NCBI RefSeq assembly: GCF_022788635.1
Contig: NZ_CP076024.1
Coordinates: 3,573,503-3,637,502, forward strand
Reading direction: 5' to 3'
Length of the DNA: 64,000 bases
Source of the DNA: Methylobacter sp. S3L5C
GTDB lineage: Bacteria > Pseudomonadota > Gammaproteobacteria > Methylococcales > Methylomonadaceae
Position 1 is the stretch's first letter. The number at the start of each line of letters is the position of its first letter. The notes under the pieces are model-generated. The model made no database searches. It had not been told where the DNA came from and saw only the letters and a program-made list of their open reading frames with translations. A program made the position numbers and the translations under genes. Below, in pieces: positions 16,734 through 26,307 of the stretch.

Positions 16734-18689
16734 ATGACCAACTCGGCTAAAGAACAGCAAGTTGTAGCCACTTCAAAGTATGAAAATGGCATTGCCATTT
16801 TGAGCATACTCGGTATTGGTTGCTATCTGATGCTAAGGTATGTTTTTGATATGGGTCATGACGTTTATACACTATCCGTCAATACTGCCTTAACGTCAGC
16901 CATTTCATCGCTATATCAGGGACAGGCAACCTTTTCTACTGCATTGCTACAACTACCACTCCTGACGGTTTTGCTGCTCGGTGGTATGCCTTTACTTTAT
17001 CAGCTCACCGTAAAACTATACCATGGCGATTTTGGTGCCGATTTACTGGCAGGAATATCCATCGTTACGGCAATCGTGCTGGATGAATATCTGGCCGGGA
17101 GTCTCTTGGTATTAATGCTCTCGGGCGGAGCTGCACTGGAACATTATGCCGTGCGTAAAGCGTCTTCAGTACTTGAAGCGCTGGCAAAACGTATGCCGTC
17201 AGTAGCACATAGAAAATCAGTTGATGCACTAACCGACATCACTACAGAACAGGTAAATATCAACGATATTTTATTGGTACTGCCTCATGAAATTTGTCCC
17301 GTTGACGGTACCGTTCTGGAAGGAACCGGCACCATGGATGAATCCTATTTAACCGGCGAGCCTTATATGATGTCGAAAACCATAGGTTCACTGGTCATAT
17401 CCGGTGCGATTAACGGTGATTCAGCCTTAACTATTCGTGCGGATAAACTTTCTGTTGATTCCCGTTATGCAAAAATCATGGAAGTCATGCGCTCTTCCGA
17501 GCAATATCGTCCCAACATCAGACGACTGGGCGATCAACTGGGCGCGTTGTATACGCCATTAGCCGTACTCATTGCCTTGGTTGCCTGGCTAATCAGTGAT
17601 GATGTCGTTCGTTTTCTGGCCGTATTGGTTGTTGCCACGCCCTGCCCTTTGCTAATTGGCATACCCGTTACCATTATCAGCTCAATTTCGCTGGCAGCCA
17701 GGCGGGAAATTATTATCAAAAATCCGGCTATTCTGGAAACGATAGGTACCTGCCGTACCGCCATTTTTGATAAAACCGGCACACTAACCTATGGTCGCCC
17801 CTCGTTAACGGGTTTGATACCCGGAAAAAACCAGACTGAGCAAGACGTATTAACCCTAACAGCCAGCCTGGAACGTTATTCAAAACATCCACTTTCAGGC
17901 GCAATTATTAAAGCCGCAGAAAAAGCTGGATTATCTTTATTAAGTGTGACCAATATCGCCGAATTACCTGGTAAAGGCCTTACCGGTACTGTGATGGGTA
18001 AACAGATACAAATTACCAGCCGTAAAAATTTTATTGAAACAGCACTGACTGGTATTGAAGAATTACCGCCCCTGTCGGGAGGCCTTGAATGTGTTGTACT
18101 AATTAATGGAAATTATGCCGGAACGCTGCAATTTCGTGACGAAGTTCGCACTGACAGCTCTTCCTTCATCAATCACTTGCAGCCCAATCACTTATTTGAA
18201 CGGGTGATGCTGGTATCCGGGGACAGAGAATCCGAAGTACGCTATCTGGCAGAACAAGTTGGCATTAAACATGTTTACTTTAGCCAAAGCCCTGAACAGA
18301 AACTGGAATTGGTACGCAAAGAAACCAAAATGGCAAAAACCATATTTCTGGGTGACGGTATCAATGATGCTCCGTCGTTAACGGCTGCGACTATTGGTAT
18401 AGCCTTTGGCCAAAACAGTGATATTACCGGCGAATCAGCGGATGCAGTAATCATGGATAGCTCGTTGTTAAAAGTCGATGAGCTGTTTCATATCGGTGAG
18501 CGAATGCGAAGTATTGCCTTGCAAAGCGCGCTAGGCGGTATGGCGTTAAGCTTGATCGGTATGGGTTTTGCCGGCTTGGGTTATTTGTCGCCGGTAGCGG
18601 GAGCCGTAACCCAGGAAATTATTGATGTACTGGCTGTTTTAAATGCTTTAAGAGCCGCCATTCCGCCAAAAACACTCTCGGATTTTTGA
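16734..18689 (+). CDS. P1B-type heavy-metal-transporting ATPase with TPC motif
   Basis: The 651-residue P-type ATPase has the actuator TGEP (about 207), transmembrane ATPCPLLIG (about 301), phosphorylation DKTGTLTYGRP (Asp about 346), the His-Pro dipeptide SKHPLSGA typical of P1B pumps (about 384) and hinge GDGINDAPS (about 539). The metal-site motif is TPC rather than the CPC or SPC of well-known copper/zinc and cobalt pumps. There is no N-terminal HMA domain or cysteine motif, so substrate cannot be read from family rules. It follows a cytochrome b561 gene in the same direction. Confidence 0.88.
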   Translation: MTNSAKEQQVVATSKYENGIAILSILGIGCYLMLRYVFDMGHDVYTLSVNTALTSAISSLYQGQATFSTALLQLPLLTVLLLGGMPLLYQLTVKLYHGDFGADLLAGISIVTAIVLDEYLAGSLLVLMLSGGAALEHYAVRKASSVLEALAKRMPSVAHRKSVDALTDITTEQVNINDILLVLPHEICPVDGTVLEGTGTMDESYLTGEPYMMSKTIGSLVISGAINGDSALTIRADKLSVDSRYAKIMEVMRSSEQYRPNIRRLGDQLGALYTPLAVLIALVAWLISDDVVRFLAVLVVATPCPLLIGIPVTIISSISLAARREIIIKNPAILETIGTCRTAIFDKTGTLTYGRPSLTGLIPGKNQTEQDVLTLTASLERYSKHPLSGAIIKAAEKAGLSLLSVTNIAELPGKGLTGTVMGKQIQITSRKNFIETALTGIEELPPLSGGLECVVLINGNYAGTLQFRDEVRTDSSSFINHLQPNHLFERVMLVSGDRESEVRYLAEQVGIKHVYFSQSPEQKLELVRKETKMAKTIFLGDGINDAPSLTAATIGIAFGQNSDITGESADAVIMDSSLLKVDELFHIGERMRSIALQSALGGMALSLIGMGFAGLGYLSPVAGAVTQEIIDVLAVLNALRAAIPPKTLSDF

Positions 18690-18741
18690 TAAATTTATAA
18701 TGCGCAGTTATCTTCAAAGGCAAGCTATAAAGATCTTCTGT

Positions 18742-19530
18742 TTAAAGCTTAAAATGCACGAGTACTGTTCTAAAAGTATCCGTTGATATCGTCACCGATC
18801 CGGTAAACGGGAAGTCAAGCGTCATAATGGTAAAAAGCGACAAGGCGACCAGAGTCGATAACATTGACGACATAATCAATTGAGCAATAAAATTTTCTGT
18901 CCCAAAAAATATCGTAAACAATATCGTAATCAAGCCACCAGATAACAATACAACCCAAAGAATCGGCGGAATCCCCGGCCCTGCGGCCAATATCCGCTCA
19001 CGTCGCAGTTCAGCGGCTTCATTTAATTTCACCACGGATTGTTCAAAAAATATTGCCTGACTTTCATTTTCAGGCAAAAAAGACGTATAAAGATCCCAAA
19101 TTATATCGGAAGCGGCCTGCACCTTTTCGCTGCGCTTCCCAACTGCCAGTGTCGTCCATTCATCGTTAACAATGGCAGAGGCATAATTTCTTAGCGCTAA
19201 TCTCACAGCATTCTTAAAAACAGGCGGAAAACCGGTAGAATCCCGGTAGAGATCTTCAATACAAATAGCTTCTTGGGCAACATTTCTGTCAGCCCTGGCA
19301 AAGTTTTGCCAAGAGACAATAACCATAAAAGCCAGCAATACCGCATAAATAACGCCGATGGTAGAGAAGATAAAACCTGCCACATCGTTATGGGTTTTAA
19401 GCTTGTGAAAGGGAATAAATCTTCTGACCATAAAAAGCGAACCTATGGTCACCCCAAGAAATAAGCCGATCACTAAAATCGCCAGAATAGAGCTTGGGAC
19501 GTAAAACAACAACCATTGATTTAAAGGCAT
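18742..19530 (-). CDS. DUF4239 (bestrophin-like) membrane protein
   Basis: The 262 residues have two N-terminal hydrophobic segments (about 10-34 and 50-70, GFIFSTIGVIYAVLLAFMVIV), a long charged middle region, and two further helices (about 187-205 and 213-235). The segment IYAVLLAFMVIVSWQNFARADRNV is characteristic of DUF4239. Members are predicted inner-membrane proteins of unknown role. GGAGAAAC precedes the ATG. It is monocistronic. Confidence 0.8.
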   Translation of the reverse strand: MPLNQWLLFYVPSSILAILVIGLFLGVTIGSLFMVRRFIPFHKLKTHNDVAGFIFSTIGVIYAVLLAFMVIVSWQNFARADRNVAQEAICIEDLYRDSTGFPPVFKNAVRLALRNYASAIVNDEWTTLAVGKRSEKVQAASDIIWDLYTSFLPENESQAIFFEQSVVKLNEAAELRRERILAAGPGIPPILWVVLLSGGLITILFTIFFGTENFIAQLIMSSMLSTLVALSLFTIMTLDFPFTGSVTISTDTFRTVLVHFKL

Positions 19531-19672
19531 GTGTTTCTCCTAAAAAATAAATGCTATCTGTTGGTCGTTTATGTGTCAATACGGATATTTACCAATATCG
19601 TTCGATATAGATTATTTATCTAAAAATATATACGTAAAAACATAATCAGAAAATGTAGCATATTATCATCAG

Positions 19673-20203
19673 CTACTTCATAGCGCTGATAAGTCGGGCA
19701 AACAACTCGACTTGTGGCCAATCGGTAAATTCAATAACGGCCAGGGGATCTGTCGGACCTTTGGTCACACACATAATCAGCCTGATTAGTAAACGGTCAA
19801 AAAACCGATAACTTGGATAATCAAGCTTACCGGCAAAAACTGCCTGTTCTTTAGGTTTCCAGACTATTTGTTTAAGAAATTTTTGCAGATAAGGATTGTT
19901 TCCCGGCCTGCATTTATCGTGTTTACGGGCAACCAAACTCACCGAAAAAAAAGCATTCGGTTTACTGTCCAATAACCGTCTGTTTTTCTCAATAAACGCA
20001 ATAACTTGCGAACTGTGATGTCCGTAGCGGATACTGGCACCTATCACGATTTTATCAAACTTCGCCAAATCCGGTTGGGGAGCTTCATTAACCGAAACGA
20101 CGGTAACCAGATGCGCTTCTTGCTCAATGACAACTCGCAGTCGATGACAAATTTTTTGAGTTTGTCCGTCAGTGCTTGAATAAACGATAAGGATGTTGGC
20201 CAT
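19673..20203 (-). CDS. hemG: HemG-type protoporphyrinogen oxidase (flavodoxin fold)
   Basis: The 176-residue flavodoxin-like protein begins ILIVYSSTDGQTQKICHRL (FMN phosphate loop), with IVIGASIRYGHH in the second FMN loop and a HemG-specific insert around RKHDKCRPGNNPYLQKFLK. HemG couples oxidation of protoporphyrinogen IX to reduction of respiratory quinone at the inner membrane, the penultimate step of haem synthesis. Length and motifs are normal. It stands alone. Confidence 0.88.
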   Translation of the reverse strand: MANILIVYSSTDGQTQKICHRLRVVIEQEAHLVTVVSVNEAPQPDLAKFDKIVIGASIRYGHHSSQVIAFIEKNRRLLDSKPNAFFSVSLVARKHDKCRPGNNPYLQKFLKQIVWKPKEQAVFAGKLDYPSYRFFDRLLIRLIMCVTKGPTDPLAVIEFTDWPQVELFARLISAMK

Positions 20204-20451
20204 ATTGCGAACCTTAACCTATACTCCGCACGGAGTATGATTTCACTAAAAAAGAACTTGAAAACATTTTCAGCTCACCTCTTGTCGACTTCCTGTTAAC
20301 GTCTGACAAATGACCAGACTAAGACAACAATCAACCCAGCCCATCCATTGACTGGAAACTGTTGACTTTAACTGGTTTTTTTAAATCAAGCTTCAAATAT
20401 TAGTAAGCCGTCATCATGCACTGCAATTATTCTACTGTTGAACATGTTGGC

Positions 20452-20961
20452 TTAATAAGCGCCCATAAAATCGCCTTTACCAACTTCCAGTCCATTATGC
20501 CGCAAAATATCATAGGCAGTGGTGACGTGGAAGAAAAATTGCGGCAACCCGTAGTTGCAAAGGTAGGTATTACCAAGCAATTTTTTCTCTTTTGGTGTAC
20601 CTGGACGCAACACGATTTCACGACTGTCACTACCTTCAAATTGCTCAGGTGTCAGACTTTCGATAAACGCCAGGGCCTTGGCAATTCGTTCTTGTAATTC
20701 AGAAAATGTCTGTTCATTAGTATCATAAGCAGGTACCTCAATACCCGCCAACCGGGCAGTTACACTCATGGCAAAATCAGCGGCAATTTGTACTTGACGG
20801 TTCAAAGGGAACATATCAGGAAACAGCCGCGCATCCAGTAATACTTGCGGTTCAAATTTTTTTTCAGTGGCGTGTTCTTCCGCTTTGATCAAAATAGCGC
20901 TGAGGCTGGTCAATAACTGTTTAAAAACGGGTACAGACGTGGTGTACATATAATTGGACAT
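20452..20961 (-). CDS. DUF1993 family protein
   Basis: The 169 residues begin MYTTSVPVFKQLLTSLSAILIKAEEHA, with RLFPDMFPLNRQVQIAADFA and a C-terminal PQFFFHVTTAYDILRHNGLEVGKGDFMG. This is the usual full-length layout of DUF1993, a helical-bundle family related to DinB-like folds. Function is unknown. It is monocistronic. Confidence 0.85.
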   Translation of the reverse strand: MSNYMYTTSVPVFKQLLTSLSAILIKAEEHATEKKFEPQVLLDARLFPDMFPLNRQVQIAADFAMSVTARLAGIEVPAYDTNEQTFSELQERIAKALAFIESLTPEQFEGSDSREIVLRPGTPKEKKLLGNTYLCNYGLPQFFFHVTTAYDILRHNGLEVGKGDFMGAY

Positions 20962-21221
20962 AGATTTTGCTCGGTTAATTGATTACAGTTATTGTTTTAT
21001 ACTGGCGATAAGTATCTCATGGATAGGCTGGGTTTGGTAAATTCAACACGGAGTCGATCCACAAGGTAACCACCTATAAAATTAAACATTGATAAAACCA
21101 CATTACTTTATGTAGGGAGTAACATGCGAAATTAATTCATGGCTCTGAATCACTCACGGATGTTATGCAGATAATTATATAGTCAGCGTTAGTGTCGTTA
21201 ACATAAACAGACCGGTAAAAA

Positions 21222-22124
21222 TCAGTCAAATACAATAACCGGCGTACCGTCTTTGATATTTTCGTAAAGCCATTGTGACGTTGCTATGGATATTCGGACA
21301 CAACCATGAGATACATTGTCAGCTGGAACCAACGGTGAACCATGAATGGCAAATCCGCCATTAAAATACAGCGGGTTATAAAGTTTGCCCAGATCACTTT
21401 CGCGCCAACCGGAAATTCTCCACTGAATGCGAAACTTGCCACGCGGCGTGCGAGCCACGCCGCAAATCCGCTCTCCCGACTTTTTTGATATTTCGCAATA
21501 TTTGCGATTTGAACCCGTTGATACCGCAATAACACGATTGAGTCCTTGCTTATCAAAAAACAGGAGTACCTGACGCGTAAGATTTATCTCGATACGCGGC
21601 AAACCCATTTCAGGATGCTCCCCTGAAGGAATTACTGCTTTTAGCAAGGCTACTTGTGTTTTCAACGTATACGTGCCGGTGCGCTTTAACCTTGCATATT
21701 TTTGAAACGCCACAACGCCCTGCCACATCTGTTGGTCGTAATATCCATCGACAGCCCCCACGTCGTAACGAAGTTCTGCAAGCCTTTTTTCCAGAGCCAA
21801 TACCGCATCGCCTTGTGAGCCGACTTTAAGAACATTGAAGGTCGCAAACGATCCTGAATCAGGTGGTGGCGTTGGAGCGACTGTTGAAGTTGCTGGCGGT
21901 GTGCTTATACTCTCGGTAAGGTGTGTCGCTGGCGGTGGTGGCAATGCCTCTGCAGGTGCCGACGTTTTTAACCTGGAAACATTGTCCTTATTAATCGAAA
22001 ACAGTGTCACGTCCTTTGCTTTTGGCAAATCAGCATAGAATCGTTGCACAGATTTTAGCGCAAGCGTAAGGCTACCACAACCGGTCAGCAATACGACGAC
22101 TAGCAATGCAAATAAAGCTTTCAT
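21222..22124 (-). CDS. Lipoprotein L,D-transpeptidase with peptidoglycan-binding domain
   Basis: A lipobox (LLTGC) is followed by a proline-rich linker and a PG_binding_1 domain (about 105-165: GSQGDAVLALEKRLAEL...VVAFQKY). A YkuD catalytic domain (about 180-300) carries the active-site pattern HG...SHGCVRI with Cys near 275. Such enzymes make 3-3 cross-links or attach proteins to meso-DAP in the periplasm. It is probably anchored to a membrane by its lipid. An IS3 element lies just upstream of its promoter region. Confidence 0.9.
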   Translation of the reverse strand: MKALFALLVVVLLTGCGSLTLALKSVQRFYADLPKAKDVTLFSINKDNVSRLKTSAPAEALPPPPATHLTESISTPPATSTVAPTPPPDSGSFATFNVLKVGSQGDAVLALEKRLAELRYDVGAVDGYYDQQMWQGVVAFQKYARLKRTGTYTLKTQVALLKAVIPSGEHPEMGLPRIEINLTRQVLLFFDKQGLNRVIAVSTGSNRKYCEISKKSGERICGVARTPRGKFRIQWRISGWRESDLGKLYNPLYFNGGFAIHGSPLVPADNVSHGCVRISIATSQWLYENIKDGTPVIVFD

Positions 22125-22440
22125 GATGAATTATTTATTTTGTTTGTGCTGATCTATGCTGCAATGGAACCAAAATGCACTATTTATCGCTTTAAACAGG
22201 CAAGTTTACAGAAACAACAGCAATATCTCATAGCATTTACAATCCATTCGCTATTGTAATCCACACAGACTAACAAACGATACCATTGATCTAGCTATTA
22301 AGATATAGAGTCCGAAGTTGATTTAAGCGACATTACTTTCTGTCGGGCACGGTAATTGTCAATGTAGTTGTCGCCTCGACGGTTAAATCTTACTCTGGTT
22401 TGTTTTCTAAATAATCACTTCCTTGGTAGCATTTTTTTGT

Positions 22441-23469
22441 TTAGACCTTGTCTGGGTTAAGGTGGGCTGTCTGGATTTTTTCCCAATTACGGGAACTTCC
22501 AGTCCAGCGTTGCGGATGTTTAGCACGTGCTGCTTCGTAGACGACTTTACGGTTATCCAGAAGCTTGTCGTCCAAGCCTTCATGGCGTTGCGCTGGAGTA
22601 ATAAACCGAATAGCGCTGTGACGATGCTCATGGTTGTACCATTCCACTAAGCTTGTGACCCACTGACGCGCTTCCGTAACATCGGCGAACGGCTTTAGCG
22701 GATAGTTAGGACGATATTTCAAGGTCTTAAACAACGATTCTGAGTACGGATTATCGTTGCTAACCGATGGCCGACTAAACGAAGGCATGACACCCAGTTG
22801 TTGCAAGGTCGCCAGCATAGTCGATCCCTTCATCGGACTGCCGTTGTCAGAATGCAGGATAAGCTGTTCTGCCTGTATCCCTTCACGATGACAGAGATCA
22901 CGTAACAATTCGCCAGCCAAGGCGCTGTTTTCTTCTTCATACACCTGCCAACCGACGATCTTTCGGCTGAAAATATCAACAAATAGATACAGATAGAAAA
23001 ACTGTCCACGGATCAGTGATGGCAGATAAGTAATGTCCCAACTGTACAGTTGATTAGGTGCTGTAGCACATGCCGCGCGTGGCTTTGTTCGTGTTTGAGC
23101 CGGACGTTCGCTACGCCGATGGGTAAGCTGTTTTTCCTCGCGCAGGATGCGATAGAAGGTCGACTCAGACGCCAGATAGCTACCTTGGTCGGCCAGTCGT
23201 GGCACGATCTGACTCGGTGGCAGATGACCAAATTCATCTGAATTAGCGACGATCAGCACCTCGGCACGCTCGATTGCTGTTAGTTTGTGTGGCGGTTGAT
23301 AGTCACGCAAGGGGCGTTGATCGCAGTGAATCGTCTCACCTGTCTGCCAGCGTTGTAAGGTACGCTCACTAAGTCCTAATACTTCACAGGCTTTAGCTTG
23401 ACGTGCTCCCGCAGTTACTGATTCATTAAGTAAAGCAATCACTTGTTCGCGCTCTTCGTGGCCAGTCAT
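22441..23469 (-). CDS. IS3-family transposase OrfB (DDE integrase core)
   Basis: The 342-residue product starts with its own helix-turn-helix (AKACEVLGLSERTLQRWQTG). The rve integrase core follows: WDITYLP (first Asp), ILHSDNGSPMKGSTM (second Asp) and SNDNPYSESLFKTLKYRP (Glu), then a typical C-terminal YNHEHRHSAI. Its ATG overlaps the OrfA stop codon (ATGA), so translation is probably coupled; a programmed -1 fusion as in other IS3 elements is possible. Confidence 0.9.
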   Translation of the reverse strand: MTGHEEREQVIALLNESVTAGARQAKACEVLGLSERTLQRWQTGETIHCDQRPLRDYQPPHKLTAIERAEVLIVANSDEFGHLPPSQIVPRLADQGSYLASESTFYRILREEKQLTHRRSERPAQTRTKPRAACATAPNQLYSWDITYLPSLIRGQFFYLYLFVDIFSRKIVGWQVYEEENSALAGELLRDLCHREGIQAEQLILHSDNGSPMKGSTMLATLQQLGVMPSFSRPSVSNDNPYSESLFKTLKYRPNYPLKPFADVTEARQWVTSLVEWYNHEHRHSAIRFITPAQRHEGLDDKLLDNRKVVYEAARAKHPQRWTGSSRNWEKIQTAHLNPDKV

Positions 23470-23966
23470 TCGACCTCTCCCCCCAAGAGCGCCCGGAACT
23501 TTTTTTGCAGTACCAACAGCGCTGCGGCTTCTGCTAAGGCTTTGTCTTTACGCAATAAATTGCGCTCAAGGCTTTGGACTTCTTCTTTCAATATACGCAG
23601 GACCCGCGCTTCTTCACGCTTGTCTACTAAGTCATCCTGGCGGCAGAAATCAGCTTTCCATTGTTCCAACTGATGAATAAAAACGCCGCGTTCACGACAC
23701 CAGGCATTTAAGTCTTCACCGATCAAATTATAGGTTTTTTGTAAAGCAGTAAAGCGTTCTTCAGAGCTCCAATCTTCGGGACGCTTTGATTTTAGCGGTG
23801 CAAGTTTGACGTCCTGTTCCTTCTGTTTCATCCAAGCCTTCAAGGTTGTTAAATGGATATTCAATTCGTTTGCGACGGACTGAACTGATTGGTCATTACT
23901 ACGATTGTATACTTTTACCAGGGCCTGCTCTCTGAAGCCTACTGAATACCTTTTATATTTTTTCAT
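23466..23966 (-). CDS. IS3-family transposase OrfA (helix-turn-helix protein)
   Basis: About 166 residues begin MKKYKRYSVGFREQALVKVY and contain an HTH (SVQSVANELNIHLTTLKAWMK) that recognises the element ends, then a leucine-rich coiled region near the C-terminus for dimerisation. The ATG at 23966 is preferred to an in-frame TTG at 23978. It is coupled to orfB by a 4-base overlap. Confidence 0.85.
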   Translation of the reverse strand: MKKYKRYSVGFREQALVKVYNRSNDQSVQSVANELNIHLTTLKAWMKQKEQDVKLAPLKSKRPEDWSSEERFTALQKTYNLIGEDLNAWCRERGVFIHQLEQWKADFCRQDDLVDKREEARVLRILKEEVQSLERNLLRKDKALAEAAALLVLQKKFRALLGGEVE

Positions 23967-24300
23967 TTCTACTCTCAAATTTTATTTTTTCTTAAAAGTT
24001 GAGGCGACAACTATTCTGACGCAGGGGGGGCATGCCATTGTGCGATTTGAAAGCAATGACCCGCACGGCATGCCCTACCATGTACTATAACTCTTTTCAC
24101 AAGCACTAATGTGCGCTATCGTACTGACTGTGTTTAGTATTGTAGTTATAGTGGCATTGTAGTTTTGACTCCCTCAAGAAATACCCGAAACTGGGGAGCA
24201 TTTGAAACCTTACCCTACAGACTCTTAATTCTTGGGCTTACCTTAAACCTTACAAAGGTTTTTAGCTTACCGGAATAAATACTTAATTGGAGATTTACTC

Positions 24301-24615
24301 ATGAAACAACTTATCAGATTTTTATCCGCATTTTTTTTGGCACTAACATTATTGACTGCCGTGGGTTGTGCATCAACGCAAAAGCATGAGGCAACCGGCG
24401 AATACGTTGATGACAGCATCATCACCAGTAAGGTTAAGGCAGCCATACTCAATGAGCCGGGGTTAAATTCTGCGGAGATTAACGTTGAAACTTTCAAAGG
24501 CATCGTGCAATTGAGTGGCTTTGTAAGTTCGAGTGCCGATATTAACAAAGCAGTTACACTAACACGTGATGTTGGCGGCGTAAAGTCAGTAAATAATGAC
24601 ATGAAACTTAAATAG
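24301..24615 (+). CDS. BON-domain lipoprotein (OsmY-like)
   Basis: A lipoprotein signal (FLALTLLTAVGC) is followed by one BON domain (about 38-104: DDSIITSKVKAAILNEPGLNSAEINVETFKGIVQLSGFV). BON domains bind phospholipid, and OsmY-like proteins stabilise envelopes under osmotic stress. It is the first gene of a run of small envelope-stress genes (24301-26454). Confidence 0.85.
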   Translation: MKQLIRFLSAFFLALTLLTAVGCASTQKHEATGEYVDDSIITSKVKAAILNEPGLNSAEINVETFKGIVQLSGFVSSSADINKAVTLTRDVGGVKSVNNDMKLK

Positions 24616-24629
24616 ATAAGGAAACCATT

Positions 24630-24860
24630 ATGGAAACAATTAAAAAAGCATCCAAATCTGCACATGAGACGGTTGATAAAATCGCCAATGCAAGTAATCA
24701 GGCAGCGGAAACTATCAACGAAAAAAGTGCAGAACTAAAAATTGCCGAACAGCAACTGGTAGAAACTTGCCGTGGTTATGTCCGCGACAACCCCATAGCA
24801 TCGCTGGGTATCGCGGCAGCGGCCGGCTTTTTTCTGAGTCGTCTGTTAAGCAAACGTTAA
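24630..24860 (+). CDS. DUF883 / YqjD-ElaB-like membrane-anchored protein
   Basis: The 76-residue product has an amphipathic helical N-terminal part and the C-terminal tail VRDNPIASLGIAAAAGFFLSRLLSKR, the DUF883 signature with a membrane-inserting glycine/alanine-rich segment. E. coli relatives bind ribosomes at the inner membrane in stationary phase. It lies 14 bases after the BON gene and 10 before the YqjE-like gene. Confidence 0.85.
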   Translation: METIKKASKSAHETVDKIANASNQAAETINEKSAELKIAEQQLVETCRGYVRDNPIASLGIAAAAGFFLSRLLSKR

Positions 24861-24870
24861 ATCGTAAATT

Positions 24871-25317
24871 ATGATGGACCCGGATGCTCTGGAACAAAAA
24901 ACCCATGAGCAGGATGCAAAGGGTAACGATCCATTAAGCAATTTCGGCATATTTAAAGATGGCCAAGCATTATGGTACGAACTGCGTGGCTTAATTCTGG
25001 CTCGCTTTCAGCTTGCCATACTGGAGACACAGCAGGCCGGTAATAGCCTCGTAACCATGCTTATTGCCGGGGTGATAATCGCCATCTTGCTGGGCAGTGC
25101 ATGGTTGGGCTTAGTGGCTGCTGCCGCTGTCTGGCTGGTCGAGAATAACGTGGTAATGGCTAGTAGTGCCATTCTGTTGGCGGTCGCTTTAAATTTGTTG
25201 CTTGCGATAATTCTATGTGGCGTTATACGCTGCAAGAGTCGCAATCTGCAATTTCCGGCGACCCTTCGCGCCCTTGAGCCAAAATCCCCAGAGAGTCCAA
25301 ATACGGAGAAGTTATGA
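24871..25317 (+). CDS. YqjE-like / phage-holin-III-superfamily membrane protein
   Basis: The 148 residues have two strong hydrophobic segments (about 65-90 and 95-120) between charged ends. LILARFQLAILETQQAGNSLVTML fits the YqjE/Holin-X family. In many proteobacteria it follows yqjD, as here. Its stop codon overlaps the next start. The role in envelope stress is inferred from context. Confidence 0.78.
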   Translation: MMDPDALEQKTHEQDAKGNDPLSNFGIFKDGQALWYELRGLILARFQLAILETQQAGNSLVTMLIAGVIIAILLGSAWLGLVAAAAVWLVENNVVMASSAILLAVALNLLLAIILCGVIRCKSRNLQFPATLRALEPKSPESPNTEKL

Positions 25318-25742
25318 TGAAGACCTGCCTAAGTAAGTCCAAGTCTCTTAAGGCCCAAATCAACGCTATGGAGCAGATCGTCTTAATCCGTCAACGCAAG
25401 GTCAGTGTTCGCACCACGATATTAATTGGTAAAATACACCAACAAATGACCACTCCGACAACTCTGCTACTGGCGGGTGGCATCGGCTTTATCATTGGCG
25501 AACTTACCAAACGGAGGACTCCAGGCAGCGGCAGTCATACCGATCAGTCAATCACTACCGAAACCTCACCCTTAACAACTGCACTTAACCTGATTGTCTC
25601 GGCACATACCTTATACATGGCTTTACCTGTAGCCTGGATAATGCAGACCTTCAATCAATCAAGAGCCTCTTCAGATAAACAAGCTCATCCGGCACCAAAC
25701 AATATCAATGACCACGAAAATCATCGAAGCTCAATGCACTAG
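25314..25742 (+). CDS. YqjK-position uncharacterised membrane-associated protein
   Basis: The 142-residue product has a basic N-terminus, a hydrophobic segment around 50-65 (TTLLLAGGIGFIIGELTKRR) and a second near 95-115. It occupies the third position of a yqjD-yqjE-yqjK-like operon, and its ATGATG overlaps the previous stop codon. The sequence itself is poorly conserved, so the assignment rests on order. Confidence 0.6.
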   Translation: MMKTCLSKSKSLKAQINAMEQIVLIRQRKVSVRTTILIGKIHQQMTTPTTLLLAGGIGFIIGELTKRRTPGSGSHTDQSITTETSPLTTALNLIVSAHTLYMALPVAWIMQTFNQSRASSDKQAHPAPNNINDHENHRSSMH

Positions 25743-25894
25743 TTGCTGGCTGTTTTTTCAAAAGCTAGATGATTATAAATGGCTACAAAAGAGAATTTAC
25801 TTACCGAAGCAGGCGTACATAATCGACATTTTAGCCGACACGATCCTAAATAAAATTAACGTTAAATCGCCAATTAATAATTAAAGGAAAAATC

Positions 25895-26182
25895 ATGAAA
25901 ACTAAAGACGAATACATAGAAAATCTGGCATCAGATCTGAAAGAGTGGAGCGCTCAAATTGATGTTTTAGCTGCCAAGACAGAAAAAGCATCGGCAGATG
26001 CAAAGCTTAAGTACACCGAAGAGCTCAACGACTTACGAGCCAAACAGGATGCAGCAACTGAAAAAATGAAGGAGCTGAAGGAAGCTGGTGGTGATTCTTG
26101 GGATACGGTTAAAGAGACTGCCGATAAGGTCTGGAATGACCTCAGCAAAGGCTTGACCAGCGCCGTTTCCAAATTTAAGTAA
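25895..26182 (+). CDS. Coiled-coil stress protein of the sll1863 type
   Basis: The 95 residues are almost wholly alpha-helical, with heptad spacing (NLASDLKEWSAQIDVLAAKTEKASADAKLKYTEELNDLRAKQDAATEKMKEL). The conserved SWDTVKETADKVWNDLSKGL ending is seen in small stress-induced proteins annotated as sll1863 family. AAAGGAAAAATC precedes the ATG. It probably belongs to the same stress regulon as its neighbours. Confidence 0.75.
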   Translation: MKTKDEYIENLASDLKEWSAQIDVLAAKTEKASADAKLKYTEELNDLRAKQDAATEKMKELKEAGGDSWDTVKETADKVWNDLSKGLTSAVSKFK

Positions 26183-26307
26183 GTTAATGACTAACTTGTC
26201 TTATGGTTCTGCTATGCCGATAGCAAACTAATGCAGGATATCGTACAGGCAGGGTCAGCAGCTCTTGCTGCCAATCTTTTTTTACTTTATTTATTAGGAT
26301 AATCACC

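Larger units (their letters stand above)
22365..24013 (-). mobile_element. IS3-family insertion sequence
   Basis: A 1649-bp element carries orfA and orfB on the minus strand. It is bounded by near-perfect 16-bp inverted ends: TAGTTGTCGCCTCGAC at 22365 and GTTGAGGCGACAACTA ending at 24013 (14 of 16 matched). I see no convincing 3-4 bp target duplication at these bounds, so the insertion may be old or the ends may be off by a base or two. Both ORFs look intact. Confidence 0.8.
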
